This document shows, piece by piece, positions 1 to 12,400 of a stretch of DNA of 64,000 bases. The stretch lies in the NCBI GenBank assembly GCA_024721245.1, contig CM045570.1:3471837-3535836 (forward strand), given 5' to 3'. The notes beneath the pieces were generated by a model. That model saw only the letters and a program-made list of their open reading frames with translations. It was not told the DNA's origin and made no database searches. How positions within the stretch are numbered: the stretch's first letter is position 1; the number at the start of each line of letters is the position of its first letter. Source of the DNA: Mitragyna speciosa (lineage: Eukaryota; Streptophyta; Magnoliopsida; Gentianales; Rubiaceae). The position numbers were made by a program, and so were the translations under genes.

Positions 1-923
1 TAAATATTCTTTCAACATGAGTTTTGTTCAAAATTTCTAAATTTATTTGGATATTTGTCACCGCGCTTTTATGAAATTCGGAATGGCTTTTGCTTTCTTA
101 CCGAGCCATATCTCATGTGTGATACACGTCTCTTGGGTTCATCAATTTAATATTTGTTGTATTCTTTGTGCTCAAACACCTCTAGAATGAAAAATCTCAA
201 ACTTCTTGTTGTTTGTCTTGCCTAGTGTTTTATAATAATATGTAGGACTGCAATGTGTTAATGTCATGAAATGTCCAATATACAGTATCATCTGTATACA
301 GCTTATTTAGTAATTTGGTATACTATATTAGTTATTTGCCATTAGAATATGAGGAAAATAACAAAGGTTATATAGGAAAAGGAAATTAATGTAAATGTCA
401 TTTGAAAAGAAAGGGCTCAAAGATATCATTGAGGAATGCTAATTTACCCATTTGTTCTGGTAATCTTACAAGTTTTCTGGACAATTGAAGTAAATCATGT
501 TTTAATAGTCATGGTTGTGATAAGGGGTTCTCCTTAGTTGATTATTTTACCCATGTATTTTTGAGAAGAGGCTACTTCTAATTCTTATATTAGATGTTTA
601 CAGGTGTAGTTTACCTCCTAGAAAACCTGAGAGTTGGACTTTAGATAGAAATAAAAGGGCTTGTAACATAATATTCTGAAGTCTTAATATTCATGAACAG
701 CAGCTAAATGAATTTTGGCATTAAGAGCTAGGTTGACATATTTTTCATGTGATCTTGCTTTAATGTTCTAGGAAATGTATATATTTAGATGGAGCTTTTA
801 CTTTGTTCTGCAATACTTTATCTTGGTTTCCACATAAGTTGAGGGGAAAAAAGAAAAGGAATGCTTTTTACACTATTGTTTTGAACTTCAATGTCATAAT
901 TCTTGACTCATATTCTCCTGCAG
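1..923 (+). other. 3' part of SEP intron 1
   Basis: No reading frame of note. It ends in a good acceptor (pyrimidine-rich, CAG at 921-923) directly before exon 2 of the SEP-type MADS gene, so it is the end of that gene's first intron. Exon 1, with the MADS domain, lies left of the window. No repeat recognised. Confidence 0.75.
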
Positions 924-3495
924 TATGGCCAAAACATTGGATAAGTACCACAGATGCAGTTATGGTGCAGTTGAAATGAACCAATCTTTCAAGGATTCAC
1001 AGGTAGCTTTAATTTTAATGTATTATAGGACTCCTTAAGTAACTCGACAAATATTAGCACCTCCTGTCTTAACAATGGGCCATGCAGATGCTGCATATTC
1101 TGAAACTTTGTTGATAACACTTAGGCCTGGCAGCCCGATCCTTCCTGAAAGCTGCATAAACATCCCTTTTCTCCAAATCCTATATTAATCTTTATCCATA
1201 TTACCAGAACCATCACTTTCCTTGAAATAATTTAGCAATTGTTCCTTACATTTATTTAAGTCTTACTATCAAAGAACTATGTCACATACACAATTTTCTT
1301 GTTCTCTCGAATTTGTTGGTCCTATGCAATAAAATAATTAATCAAATCAAAATTGACTTCTCAAATTATGATTAATTCAAATATAAATAAAAAAGATTTC
1401 ACCTCAGTCATTAAACACGTGAAAAATTTAGTATTGTTTAACGTTGATGATCACGAACTTAATAGCTATTAATATGTATGGTAAGACTGAGGTGCATAAT
1501 TCACTCCCTTCAAAACGATTCATGTCCTATGGATTTTAACTCCTATGGATTTTAACTCCGATACAAAAGTTCAGAACATATCACCTCCAAGGTATAATAG
1601 CCCTAACTCAAGTTGTTAATTTCCTTAGATCTACACAAATCAAGAGGAGAAAACTTTCCGCACATCTTGTTTTTGCCCAAAAACATAAATCAAATATGTA
1701 GTTATAGAAATTAATAGAATAATCATTGTTGGAGGATTTCTATTCTTCAAGAACCTTACATTTATAGGCTAAAGAATATAGGAGTTATAATAATGTAATT
1801 AAATGAAATAATTAGAGAAGTATATATACAATTTAAATATTGTCATAAAAAATTTTCCATTACAAAACATAATTATATACTTATTGTATTATGATTAAAT
1901 TATTATTATTAATAATAATATGGCCGCTTAGAAATACTTGGTCAAATATGACCATTATAAATAATTGTAAAAAACCCTCCACTTATTTATAACGGCTAAA
2001 ACCAAAAAATAATTCTGTATTATTTATTAAAATACTCAAACATAATTAACTACTGTTGTCCTGTAACAGAGTAACTACCAGGAGTATCTGAAGCTTAAAG
2101 CAAAAGTAGGAGAGTTGCAACAATTTCAGAGGTAACAACAATTTCTACATTACTCTTGCAGAGGTCTCTGCATCTAGGTGACTAATGCATACAGAATTGG
2201 AAGTATACTTAGCCTTAGATCAATATGTAGCACTTAATGCAATCAAAGACCTAATCCCTGTAGTTTGTGGCATTTGTCTGCACCCCTTGTGGTCCTGTGA
2301 TCAAGTGTACATTTGTATGCATGTTATATGCTTTGCTGTTAAGGATGTCTTTGCACGTTCATGAATTTTTTTGGTTGCTGGTCCTCATTGTCTGCATGTA
2401 TCATGTGTTTGGTGCTACTATAGAATAATGCTTTTGTATCAACTTTGGGGCTCAAAATTCTCAGTACATTAGTAGCCCTTTTATCCATACAATCAGTGGT
2501 ACTTTGTATTCTTTAGGCATCTGCTTGGGGAAGACTTGGCTCAGTTAGGCACAAAGCAGCTCGATCAGCTTGAGCGTCAACTGGATACATCTTTGAAGCA
2601 AATTAGGTCAACAAAGGTATAAACACAACCCCACATTTTCTAAAGCATGTTTCTCCAATTCATTGACTGGAGCTTAAATTAGACATGTAAATTAACAAAG
2701 GATATTTCTATATGGTGTGACTACAATTAATGTGATGAAGTACTGCATGCATTACAATTATTCCATTTCCTCATTATCAAAGCGTGTATATCTTGTCTAA
2801 TTTGCTCTGACATGGTGCAGACACAGCATATGCTGGATCAGCTCTCAGATCTTCAGCAAAAGGTTACAGACTACACATCACCTTTTTTTCTTTTTTTTTC
2901 TTTTTTTTTGCTTTAGCCAATAATCTGTGCAAGATAACTTAATCCCACTTTTTGATGTTTGAACAGGAAAAATCACTGATGGAAGTCAACAAAGTCTTGA
3001 GGAGCAAGGTATAGCCCAAAATCTGTATGACTGTTCTGATATCTTGGAGTAGTTACTGCTAATTTTGTGCAGTCATCTGACCATGTGCACAAAAAATTTG
3101 CAGTTAGAAGAGACTACTGCAGCACTTCAATTATCATGGGACTCAGAGGAGCATCATCTAGCACAAAGACCTCGTACAATTCAGCCTGAGGGATTATTTC
3201 AGCCCCTTGAAAACAACTCCATGATGAAGTATGTTTTATTTCTTGCATGAATACACATGAATACACTGGCGATTGTACACTTGTTTTCCATGCAAGTTAC
3301 TTGTCATGCAAGAAAATAAATTTCTTTATTTTTTCTTTTGTTTTTTTTGGGATGTGGGGTTAGGTATCAGTAACTGATAGTTTGTGCATTCTTTTAAAAC
3401 TTTTTTGCCATGACAGTTACAATCTGGTGGGAGCTGATGCTGAGGAAGAGGCAATACAAAACCCCAGTGGAATCCTACCAGGATGGATGGTTTGA
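924..3495 (+). CDS. SEPALLATA-type MADS-box transcription factor (SEP4/RIN-like), exons 2-8, 5' truncated by window edge
   Basis: E-class MIKC MADS-box factor; the family acts in nuclear tetramers that set floral meristem and organ identity, and in tomato RIN controls ripening. Exons: 924-1002, 2070-2131, 2517-2616, 2821-2862, 2967-3008, 3104-3228, 3417-3495 (79, 62, 100, 42, 42, 125 and 79 nt; the first five are the standard SEP sizes), all GT-AG and in frame. The product starts in the I region (MAKTLDKYHRCSYGAVEMN), then carries a full K domain (NYQEYLKLKAKV, HLLGEDLAQLGTKQLDQLERQL, THMLDQLSDLQQK-type helices) and ends in GILPGWMV, a version of the SEP II motif. The MADS domain is outside the window. 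The upstream, same-strand position relative to an AP1 gene matches tomato RIN-MC, which supports the SEP4/RIN clade. The exact clade needs a tree. Confidence 0.9.
1525..1556 (+). repeat. 16-bp perfect tandem duplication in SEP intron 2
   Basis: TCCTATGGATTTTAAC occurs twice back to back (1525-1540 and 1541-1556) inside the intron between exons 2 and 3. It is a recent local duplication with no evident function. Confidence 0.8.
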
Positions 3496-4635
3496 ATGTG
3501 TAAAATAAACAGAATTGCAATTGGAAGGCCAACATATATATGGTGAACAGATTGCTGCTTTTATATATATACACCCATTGAATGGGACAAAATAATGAGT
3601 GGTTCATATTGGAATATTGAACCATAGCATAATTACATATTTTTGCGAACTCCAGAAATTTAAAGCACTAAGAATGGTATGTAATAAAATGGGATAGATG
3701 TTTTGTGGGAAATGGTTATAGAACTCATGTGTGCTTATTCAATATTGTATTATGATGGAAAATAATTAGACCTGAACCTTAAAGATTGAGTGTAATACGA
3801 GGTATTTTTGAGTGTAATATGGGGTATTTTAGTTTCTCTAATTTTCCAGGTAGACGCATTTCATTAATAATATATTTATAAGAAGACTACTTGATCAATA
3901 TTTTTTTTATTGATCAAAATTGTTTTATGTGCAATAAAAGAAATGCAAAATTACAAAATCCAACCATTCAAAACTAAACCTAATTTATCTATTCATTTCT
4001 TTGTGAAATATATTTACACTTTTCTTTTCAAAAACATAAATTTTTTGGTAGATTAGGATTATAATAGCACTTTTAGATGGTAAGGGACAAACAGACAACT
4101 ATATCAAATGGCTTACACACATGCATCAGTTTGCATATGTGGTAAATGTAAATCTCCTCAGTGGTATTTTATATCTATATTTCTTTCATCCATATTGACA
4201 AGAAATGGAAAAAGAACCTAGTAGTGCAAAACGGAATATGTAGTGCTCGCTTGATTGATTAATGATGGAGAAACAAGAATAACAAAGACAATGAGTTATT
4301 AGTTAAACATATTTAAAAAACAAGTATAATGTTTTCTGATTTATGAAACTGATTATCGTATTTTTACTGCATACAATAATAAGAAGTTTCTTTTATGACG
4401 ATAACGCAGTATCTTTTATTTACGCACATACACTTTGCATTAATACATTTCTAACCCATAAAGCATAATCAAAGCTTAAATTAAGACGATTTAGGATGAG
4501 AATTGAATTAAGTTGATTTAAGCATACAGGAATTTTAGCTCTTATGAGCAATTAGAGAAGCTGGGTAAATTAAGAAAGAGCTAAAATGTAAAATAGTATT
4601 AAGGAGAAAAAGAAAACATGTGGCTTCACATATTA

Positions 4636-5494
4636 AGGTCCGTTTGATAAAAATAAAATATGAAGTTTGAAGTCTGAAATATGAAATTTAAATGTTAAAA
4701 GAATTAAGTTGCTGAATTGATAAAGTTATATTTAATTGATAATTAACAGAATTTATCCACTGAATTTAAATATTTCACCTCATAAATATAATAATTTTAT
4801 CTTAAAAATATAAAATAATTTATTAATAGAGCATGTATGTGAGAGAGAGAGAGAGTGAGAGAGGGAGAGAGAGGTAATTTATTTGTGAAAGAAAGCACTA
4901 GCATACTTGTGTATGCGAATGCATGTGAGAGAATATGTGTATGTGTGAAAATATATGTATAAAAGAGAACATTTGTGCAAGCATTGTGAGGGAAAAAATT
5001 AAAATATGTGCTTGTGCATGAGAGAAAGAAAATATATATGTGAAAATGAGAAAAAAAATAAAATGCTTATGCACACACACACACACGCGTGTATGTGTGT
5101 GTGTGAGAGAGAGAGAGAATATGTAAGTGTGTGTGCGAAAAAAAGTGTGTTTTAGAGAGAGAGGGAGAGAGAAGTGAGAGTGTTTGTGTGTTTTACTTTA
5201 TTCTTTCCTTCATTCTATAATATTGATTGATTGATTGAAAAGAAAGTGTGAGTGTGCTATTTGTGTGTGTGTGTGTATGCATGTGCGCATGGATGAGTAT
5301 ATGAGAGCATGTATGTGTGTGTGAGAGTATTGAAAATTTAACAAATTAAGTGAAAAATTTTATTTAAAAGTTTGTACACAAATTAAGTAGTACTCTATTA
5401 ACTGGTAAAATAATTTTATTACATCAAACATGCTGAATTCAAAAACTCTTAACCTATTAATTTTCAGTAATAAGTTGAGTTATCAAACTTCTCC
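4636..5494. mobile_element. Tourist-like MITE with internal GA/GT tract (tentative)
   Basis: The ends are AGGTCCGTTTGATAA on the left and, read inward from the right, GGAGAAGTTTGATAA. They share GTTTGATAA and are flanked by TTA at 4633-4635 and 5495-5497, which is the PIF/Harbinger target preference. Sub-terminal AT-rich arms (GAATTAAG-like and CTTAAC-like words) are partly complementary. The middle is an expanded purine/GT microsatellite. The terminal repeats are imperfect, so the boundaries are tentative. Confidence 0.45.
4836..5330. repeat. GA/GT-rich low-complexity tract with a self-complementary AC-CGCG-GT core
   Basis: Alternating runs of GAGAGA, GTGTGT and CACACA. At about 5070-5105 an (AC)n run leads through CGCG into a (GT)n run, so the strand can fold on itself, and the alternating purine-pyrimidine pattern is the classic Z-DNA-prone composition. 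It is a microsatellite, not a gene; the open frame across it on the minus strand is a by-product of the repeat. Confidence 0.8.
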
Positions 5495-6895
5495 TTAGTT
5501 TCATGAAAAAATTGCACAACATAACCATACCTATTTAAGTATGTAAAACTTTTGAAGAATGATGATTTTGCATATCAATATCTTCATTTATATATAAAAA
5601 AAAAGCAATAAGTTATGCTAGGATTGAGTGAAATGGGAGTAGTCTTCTCTCAATTACTTTTCTCTTCAATTATTTCTTAATTTAATTGTATCCAAATAAT
5701 TAAAATTTCTAAAAATCATTAATTTGACAATGTTGTTTCTTTTATTTTTTTGAATAGATCTACGTAGCTGCAATTCAAATCAATTTGAAAATGATTTATC
5801 ATTCAATTTATACAAAAAAATGCGGATCATGAAAAGTGAATCTAAAACACGAGAAAAATTGTCACTATTAATCAAACAACAAAAATTAGTTAATTAAATT
5901 TTAATTTCTGGGTATGATTAAATAATTAATGTTGCATATTATGAATGGCATTGATTTTCAAAATATAATTTAAAACTATAATGATAACTATTTAATGCTT
6001 AGAAATTTTCTCCATTTTAATGAAAAAGAGCTTTGTCCACGAAAACTCAGTTGTAATAAGCAATTAACTACAAAAAAAAAAAAAAGAAGAAGCAATCCCT
6101 CGAAAGAAAATCATTAAAATAATTTTCAAGGCTAGCATGACTTAGCCATTTCTAAACCTCAGGATTATTGCTAGGCAACTTCGGAAATGTGCTTTAATAC
6201 ATACATTTTGAACTGAATACAGTTGTTAAGATTTGATCTTGACTCTAAAAACAACTTTGATGGGAAAATAGACAAAATTTGTTATTTTTTCTTTAGTACT
6301 TCAAAAGATATTTATGCATTGGTTCAAAACACCAAAATTTCTAATTTGATAAGAAATTTATAATTGTTCTTAGTTTAAGCACACATAATTATTTACGATT
6401 AGATTTGAAAATCAAACTTGACAAGCACACCGGAATCATCCTTTAATAATAATATGTTGGTAATGAATTTTAGTGTTAAAAACAAAAATAATCCAGTATT
6501 CTAGGTCTTTTTCTATTTCTAAAAGGTTGCAACATTCAAAATTTTGGGTTATAAACAAAAAATTTCACTCAATGAAATAAAGATGAAAATCAACAATTTT
6601 CTCAAACCTTTTTTGTTTCAATATATTTCTTCAAAAAAACAATTACGTAATTGAACATCTGGCAAACACAATTTATGTCAAAGTTCCATATAACTAATCG
6701 AAGACTTCTTTCCTGGGAAATAAACAACATTTTGTCTCTAACACAAAGCCTAGCTAAAAAATATTAGTCGGAATATTATGATGACTCCGGTATAACTCTT
6801 AAACCATTTTTCTCCTTTTTATTTTATGACTCAGAATCTTATTTGAAAAAATAAAACAAAAAGTAAATGCATATTACCATCTTAAAGAGTATACA

Positions 6896-7017
6896 ACCCT
6901 TTTTTTTTTGTATCAAACCTATATTATTACAATTGGGGGATGCTTGGTGGGATTCAAATTTCTAACATGTGGAGTGGAATCGTAGAGTTCTAACCGTTCA
7001 ACTTTCTATTCGTTTCT
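6896..7017 (-). mobile_element. tRNA-derived SINE (reverse orientation)
   Basis: About 122 bp. Read on the minus strand it has a 5' part with a pol III B-box-like word (related to GGTTCGAATCC), then a body ending in AATAGGTTTGATACAAA and an A-run. It is flanked by a perfect 11-bp target duplication, AAGAGTATACA, at 6885-6895 and 7018-7028. The same body is found at 22257-22380, 40547-40676 and about 49098-49224. It has no tRNA fold at the 3' side and no discriminator or CCA-like end, so it is a SINE and not a tRNA gene. Confidence 0.85.
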
Positions 7018-9477
7018 AAGAGTATACAGTTGAAGTAACAAATATCACAGCACACGAGTACTATACTTTATGGAATGGTCCAAAAGTTGAGAGACTGCCG
7101 AAAGTGAAAAAACCGAAATTGGAAGAAAAAACTGAAATTAGGTCTAGTCCCACCAATTCAATATTTGCTTTTTCTGTTTGCCAGGTTGATTCTTCATTTG
7201 ATAATTTTTTTAAAAAAATGTTTTTCATATGTGTTTTTTAACTAATTTTTTTTCACATACATGTTTATTCAAAAAAATGTAACAATGATATTTCTTTAAA
7301 GTATTTTCTAAAATACTCACAAAAAGGAGATACCCATTTTACGTTTTTTTGACACACCACTACCCAAATCATGTACGTGAACAGTTGTCAATGTATTTAA
7401 TGATGGAAAAAGCACAGCCCAATTTTCACTAATTCCCAAAAATATGGGAAACATAATATAATTGTTTACTTTGATTTCTGACAAATCAAAATTGCATAAT
7501 GCCCAAAAGACACAATCTCGCGTTTCTGTCCTAACTTTTTAGGGTTGATCGAGTAGAGGTGGGAGCAATGAATGAGACGGAAGACCAACTGCCCAAAATA
7601 TTGGAAAGGAGGGCTTAATCTTGAAGCAAATTGCATGAAATGCACAAGACTAATAATTGTATTGTGGCATGTTTTTTCTAGGAATATGAAGACAAAAGTT
7701 TGTGAAATGACAATATCTGAAAGTTTAAGTATTTAATCTTGCATCTCTTTTTCTATGGTATATTATTTTCATATATTTTGGCCATAAGCACAAGCATATT
7801 TCACTAGAAACTTAATCTCGATATACATGGCATAATCAATTGCTTATTCAGATCAAAATTAATATACATTAGAAGATGATTTATAGATAAGTGTTGCCTG
7901 TATCAAATATTTGAATTTGTACACTTACTTTAACAATCAAATTGAATATATGAAGAGTATAACGCTATCTACAACTGTTTAATTTTATCAAGTGTTGAAC
8001 CAAAATACAAACTAAAATCATTTAAATCATACTGTAGTCGATAGGTGGACCTAGGCACTTTCACAATGGCATAGTACTCCCATAATTATTGCAAACAAAA
8101 GCCAACAACTTGTTTTATGGTGGAAGGTTTTCCAATCCCACATAACATGCTTCTACAATCAAAGCTTATTGTACAACTTAAAAACATGTTTATACTCAAT
8201 GGATTTGTCTCTATAAACAAATGTAAAGCATGACTAAATAAAATTGAGATCGTTTTTGGCCATTAACTATCTCAAGACAATTTTCGAGGTTAATCTTTCT
8301 TGATTAGTTCAAGTATTTATTGCCAAAGCTGGGCATATTCAATTATTCATTTTCCAAAAGCCTATTCCAGTTTCCAAAATTTGGCAGCCTGCTGGACCAA
8401 AACTCAGAAAAGTCTTATCATCACATGGGCGCCGTCAAAATCAACAGTGTTAAGGAAAGATGCAGATCAACAAACACGTCTGATTGTACTAAATTTTGCT
8501 TAAAAATCTGTGATCTTCTTACCCACAAGACACTAACGACTGTACAGTGCCTTAAACCAGTCACAACTCGACAACGCATTCTTAAAATACTACCTGGTTT
8601 TAATATCCCTATATCCCATTTGACTCTGGTGGTTTCACATCCCGTTCCAAAATTGTACTTGCTTTTTCAGACAGTTTGTTCTCATCTGCTACTCTTTTTC
8701 ACCAACTGGAAACAACAAGAAAGTGGCGAATACCAAAAACCCTTTACTTAATTAATCACTTAAATATTTATGTCCATGATTGAATTACGTTTTTTCAGAG
8801 CATTATTAGAAAATAATACAACGAAAACTTTTCAAATGTAATATATACGAGTATAAAAATAATACAGGATAATTAAAAAATGCTAAAATATTATTCTAAA
8901 ATAATTTTACAAATAATACTTTATCCAAACCGAGTCTACATCTTCGATAGTAACCTAAATAAAGCAAGAAAATTACTCAATAAAATGTAAATAAAGCAAG
9001 AAAAAAAAAGTTGCTTAGTTTGTGTATCTCGCCGAAGCATGAATTTAGTTGTTCCAATTTGATTTGAGTTTGATTTCGTAAGAGCTTGCTTGATATTAAT
9101 TCATTAACTAATAAAGTCAAATTTATATAAAATCCAGCATTTATTAACTTGTTAAATCAAAACGAAGTTTGGCAAACGTCTTATTATTACATAAATAAAA
9201 GATCGCAGCACATTGATGTGGATAGTCATGGTCAAGTTAAGCTTTAATGCAAATTTTAAGTACTCGTTGACAAATCAAACCGAGCTTAGATATTTTATGC
9301 CCGTTTAAAATTGATTCATTTACATGTTCTACCTCCAAAATAAAAGAAAAGGATTTTTTTCTTCCTGTTTGTTGATTAGTTTTTAGAATCTAGGGCAGAT
9401 GATAAATTGGGTTTGAGGGTTTCCTGTTATATTTCTCCTGTGAAGTGGGCTCTTTGTTTTCTGGAGAGAGAAGAGAA

Positions 9478-12400
9478 ATGGGGAGAAGGAAGGTACAGTT
9501 GAAGCTTATAGAGAACAAGATTAACAGACAAGTAACATTCTCAAAGCGAAGGAGCGGATTGTTGAAGAAAGCTCATGAAATATCAGTGCTTTGTGATGCA
9601 GAAGTTGCTTTGATTATCTTCTCTACAAAAGGAAAGCTCGTTGAGTACTCCTCTGATTCCAGGTATACCTCTGAAAACATAACTCAACTACACTTGAACT
9701 TTATTCTGTTTCTTTAATCATATTCACTCCCTTTAGTTGGAAAGATTTGAAAAGAAGGGTTCAACGTTCTTTTTCTTTTTCTTTTTTCTGTGGGTTTTTG
9801 AGACGAAAAGAAGAAAAAAGAATCAAATGGAGGGTTTCTTGTTGCCCTCTTTTTCGTCTTGCATATTGTTGGGTTATCCTTTTGTCGCAAGGATCAGAAC
9901 CATGGCTGATTTTTGAACTGTTTGTGTACATGATTTCTTCTTTAACATAATATTTTCTGTGTTTTATAGCCTTTTGCTTCAATCTTGCATTCTTCTTGAT
10001 GCTGTCCTTCTCCCTAATTTGTAGTGAAAAGTAAAACTTGTCCTCTTAGGGTTGGATGATATAGTTCGCAAGGTATGTAAATTTTTTGATGGATTTAATT
10101 GTTTTTAAGGTTTGAGGTTTCGTGTTTTGTCTGTTTATAAACGCAGCTTATAGCAGTTTCTTTTCTTTGAAGGATTGGCTTTTAAAAATTAGTGCACCTG
10201 TTCATCAGTTTTCAATGTCGCATCTCAAGCCTTCGGACATGTAGTTCCATATAATTTCTGTTCTTTGCAATCCGAATTAATGGTTTTCTTTTTCTGTTTC
10301 TTTCTGGAGTTCACAATCTAATTCTGTTTTTCAATTTATGACATCTAAGATGGACATAGTAAAATGGACGTAGTAAGCCTAAGCCATGTAACTTAAATGG
10401 AAATAAAATTTTCATGAAATATCTTGACAGTGTAAACCTTGTCCACGGAATGAGTTTGATTTCCACCGCTTTATCTTGTTTACTTGTTTGTACATCTTCT
10501 CATTGTGTTGCAACTGAACCCAATCCGACCCCAATCCTCAAAAGAACGGGATTAAGACAAAAAGCTACTCACTTGTTGGTTTTACAAGCATAATTATCAA
10601 TCTAATTTAATGAGTACCATTTTTCAACTTATTGTATTTTATAAGCCTTTAACTTATAAACAACAAAATGATCCACTATTATTGAGACAAATGTGTTCCG
10701 AATTGGCCCATGAACAAAGTGAATTATCAGTGAAGATAGAAATTGTTGTGGAATCTGATTTGTAATTTGATTTGTCCTACCATCATAGTCTGTTTAGGTG
10801 CTTTCAGTTCTTGTATCGATATTCACAAAATTCATTATAATAGTACAGAAAAACTTAAAGATTTTACTCAGTTTGTGGAGTGGATGCCATAATACGTCCC
10901 ATGGTTTGAGATCTTGTCTAAAAGGAAACTCAAACAAGATTAAATTGGGATAACATCAGTAAAAGGTTCATGTTTTCTTGTTTTATAAATAAATATAACA
11001 CATCAAACCAGATATTGACCTTTTCTTTGTTAACATTTAAAATCTTTTTAATGTGAAGCGGCATGTAGCAGTTAAATGAAATCAGACTTCGTGATGCTAA
11101 ACACAATAAAGATAATACCTCAAATTCCGGTAAAGAATGCTTCACGCAACCCCATGGCCATTGATAATGAGTATTTTATCAAATCTATGTTCGGATGATT
11201 TTTTTTTTTTAAATTACTTTTTTAAACACGTAGTTCAATAATTTCTTATCACACAAACACATTTATTTAAAAAAAATTACAACAGTAAATTTAAAAAAAA
11301 AAACTCCAAAACACTTCATCCAAACATAAGTTGATTCAAGCATTTTTTACCTAAACTTTTGGAGTGTTCACATTTTTTTATACCTTTTCTAAACTTCAGT
11401 TATATTTAAAAACAAAAAAGTGCACATTTTTAACTACTTCTAAAGAACCATTTCTCTTTTGATCCTTTTTCTCATGTTGATTTGTTATATTAATTTGATT
11501 CAAAGACATTAAACAATTAAACAGCGAGCTCAGAGTATTCTATACTTTTTTCAATGTACTGTTACACTTTTTTCTGTTGAACAGCATGGAGAACATCCTG
11601 GAGAGATACGAAAGGTATTCATATGCAGAGGGGGGCTTAGTTGCAAACAGTCCTGAATCTGTGGTACACACACATATTTACAACTGTTGTTTACATTTAT
11701 ATGGATATGTCTGATTTATGACAACTCATAAGCTTTATCATTTTTCACAAGTAAAAACACAAATGTCTTGAATATTGTAGGGAGATTGGACCCTGGAATA
11801 CATGAAACTTAAGGCTAAGATTGAACTGTTGCAGAGAAATCATAGGTAAAGACGTGGCAAATGTGTTCTATATAAATAAGAATTTATAAACAGTTTTTAT
11901 TTCCTAAAAAAATTTTGACTTTTCTGACCCTTTCTGCAGGCACTACATGGGTGAGGATCTTGATTCAATGAGCATGAAAGATATTCAAAATTTGGAGCAA
12001 CAGCTTGATTCTGCTATTAAACACATTCGGTCTAGAAAAGTAAGCTGTTTTTTTTTTTTTTTTTTTCTGTTTCTGCGGTTTTAATATGTAATTGACTTTA
12101 TCTCACTTTCTGACAGAACCAACTAATGAACGAGTCGATCTCTGACATGCAGAAAAAGGTAAGCTTCTCTTGGATGTGGCTGTTTACGTTGCTCTTAATT
12201 GTGTTTATCTTGTTATTGTTTTAGGAGCTAATTAAATAGACAGTTTACCTAACCTATACTAACTAATCTCCAAGGAGAATTCGGAAACACCTTCAGTTTC
12301 GAGTTTTAGAAACCACAAAAAATGCACCAACTTCAGACATAAGCCATTCAGGCAATGACAATGCTGGTATTGTATGTTTCCAATGTTAATCAACTATGTG

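Larger units (their letters stand above)
3496..9477. other. SEP-AP1 intergenic region
   Basis: About 6 kb. It holds the SEP 3' UTR, a Tourist-like element with a GA/GT-rich core (4636-5494), a reverse-oriented SINE (6896-7017) and a short T/A-rich MITE-like stretch around 7190-7330 that resembles the element in AP1 intron 1. The part nearest AP1 (about 8280-8760) is less AT-rich than its surroundings and contains an open frame of 143 codons at 8320-8751 with no recognisable similarity; it is more likely regulatory than coding. In tomato the matching interval separates RIN from MC and is deleted in the rin mutant. No convincing CArG box was found by eye. Confidence 0.6.

Noticed and set aside
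5068..5106. CRISPR-like or other regularly spaced array
   Set aside because: These are simple dinucleotide runs without spacers in a plant genome.
8320..8751. 143-codon open frame upstream of AP1
   Set aside because: No family words, odd composition (many Leu/Thr/Gln stretches without pattern), and a second overlapping frame of similar quality. More likely non-coding promoter sequence.
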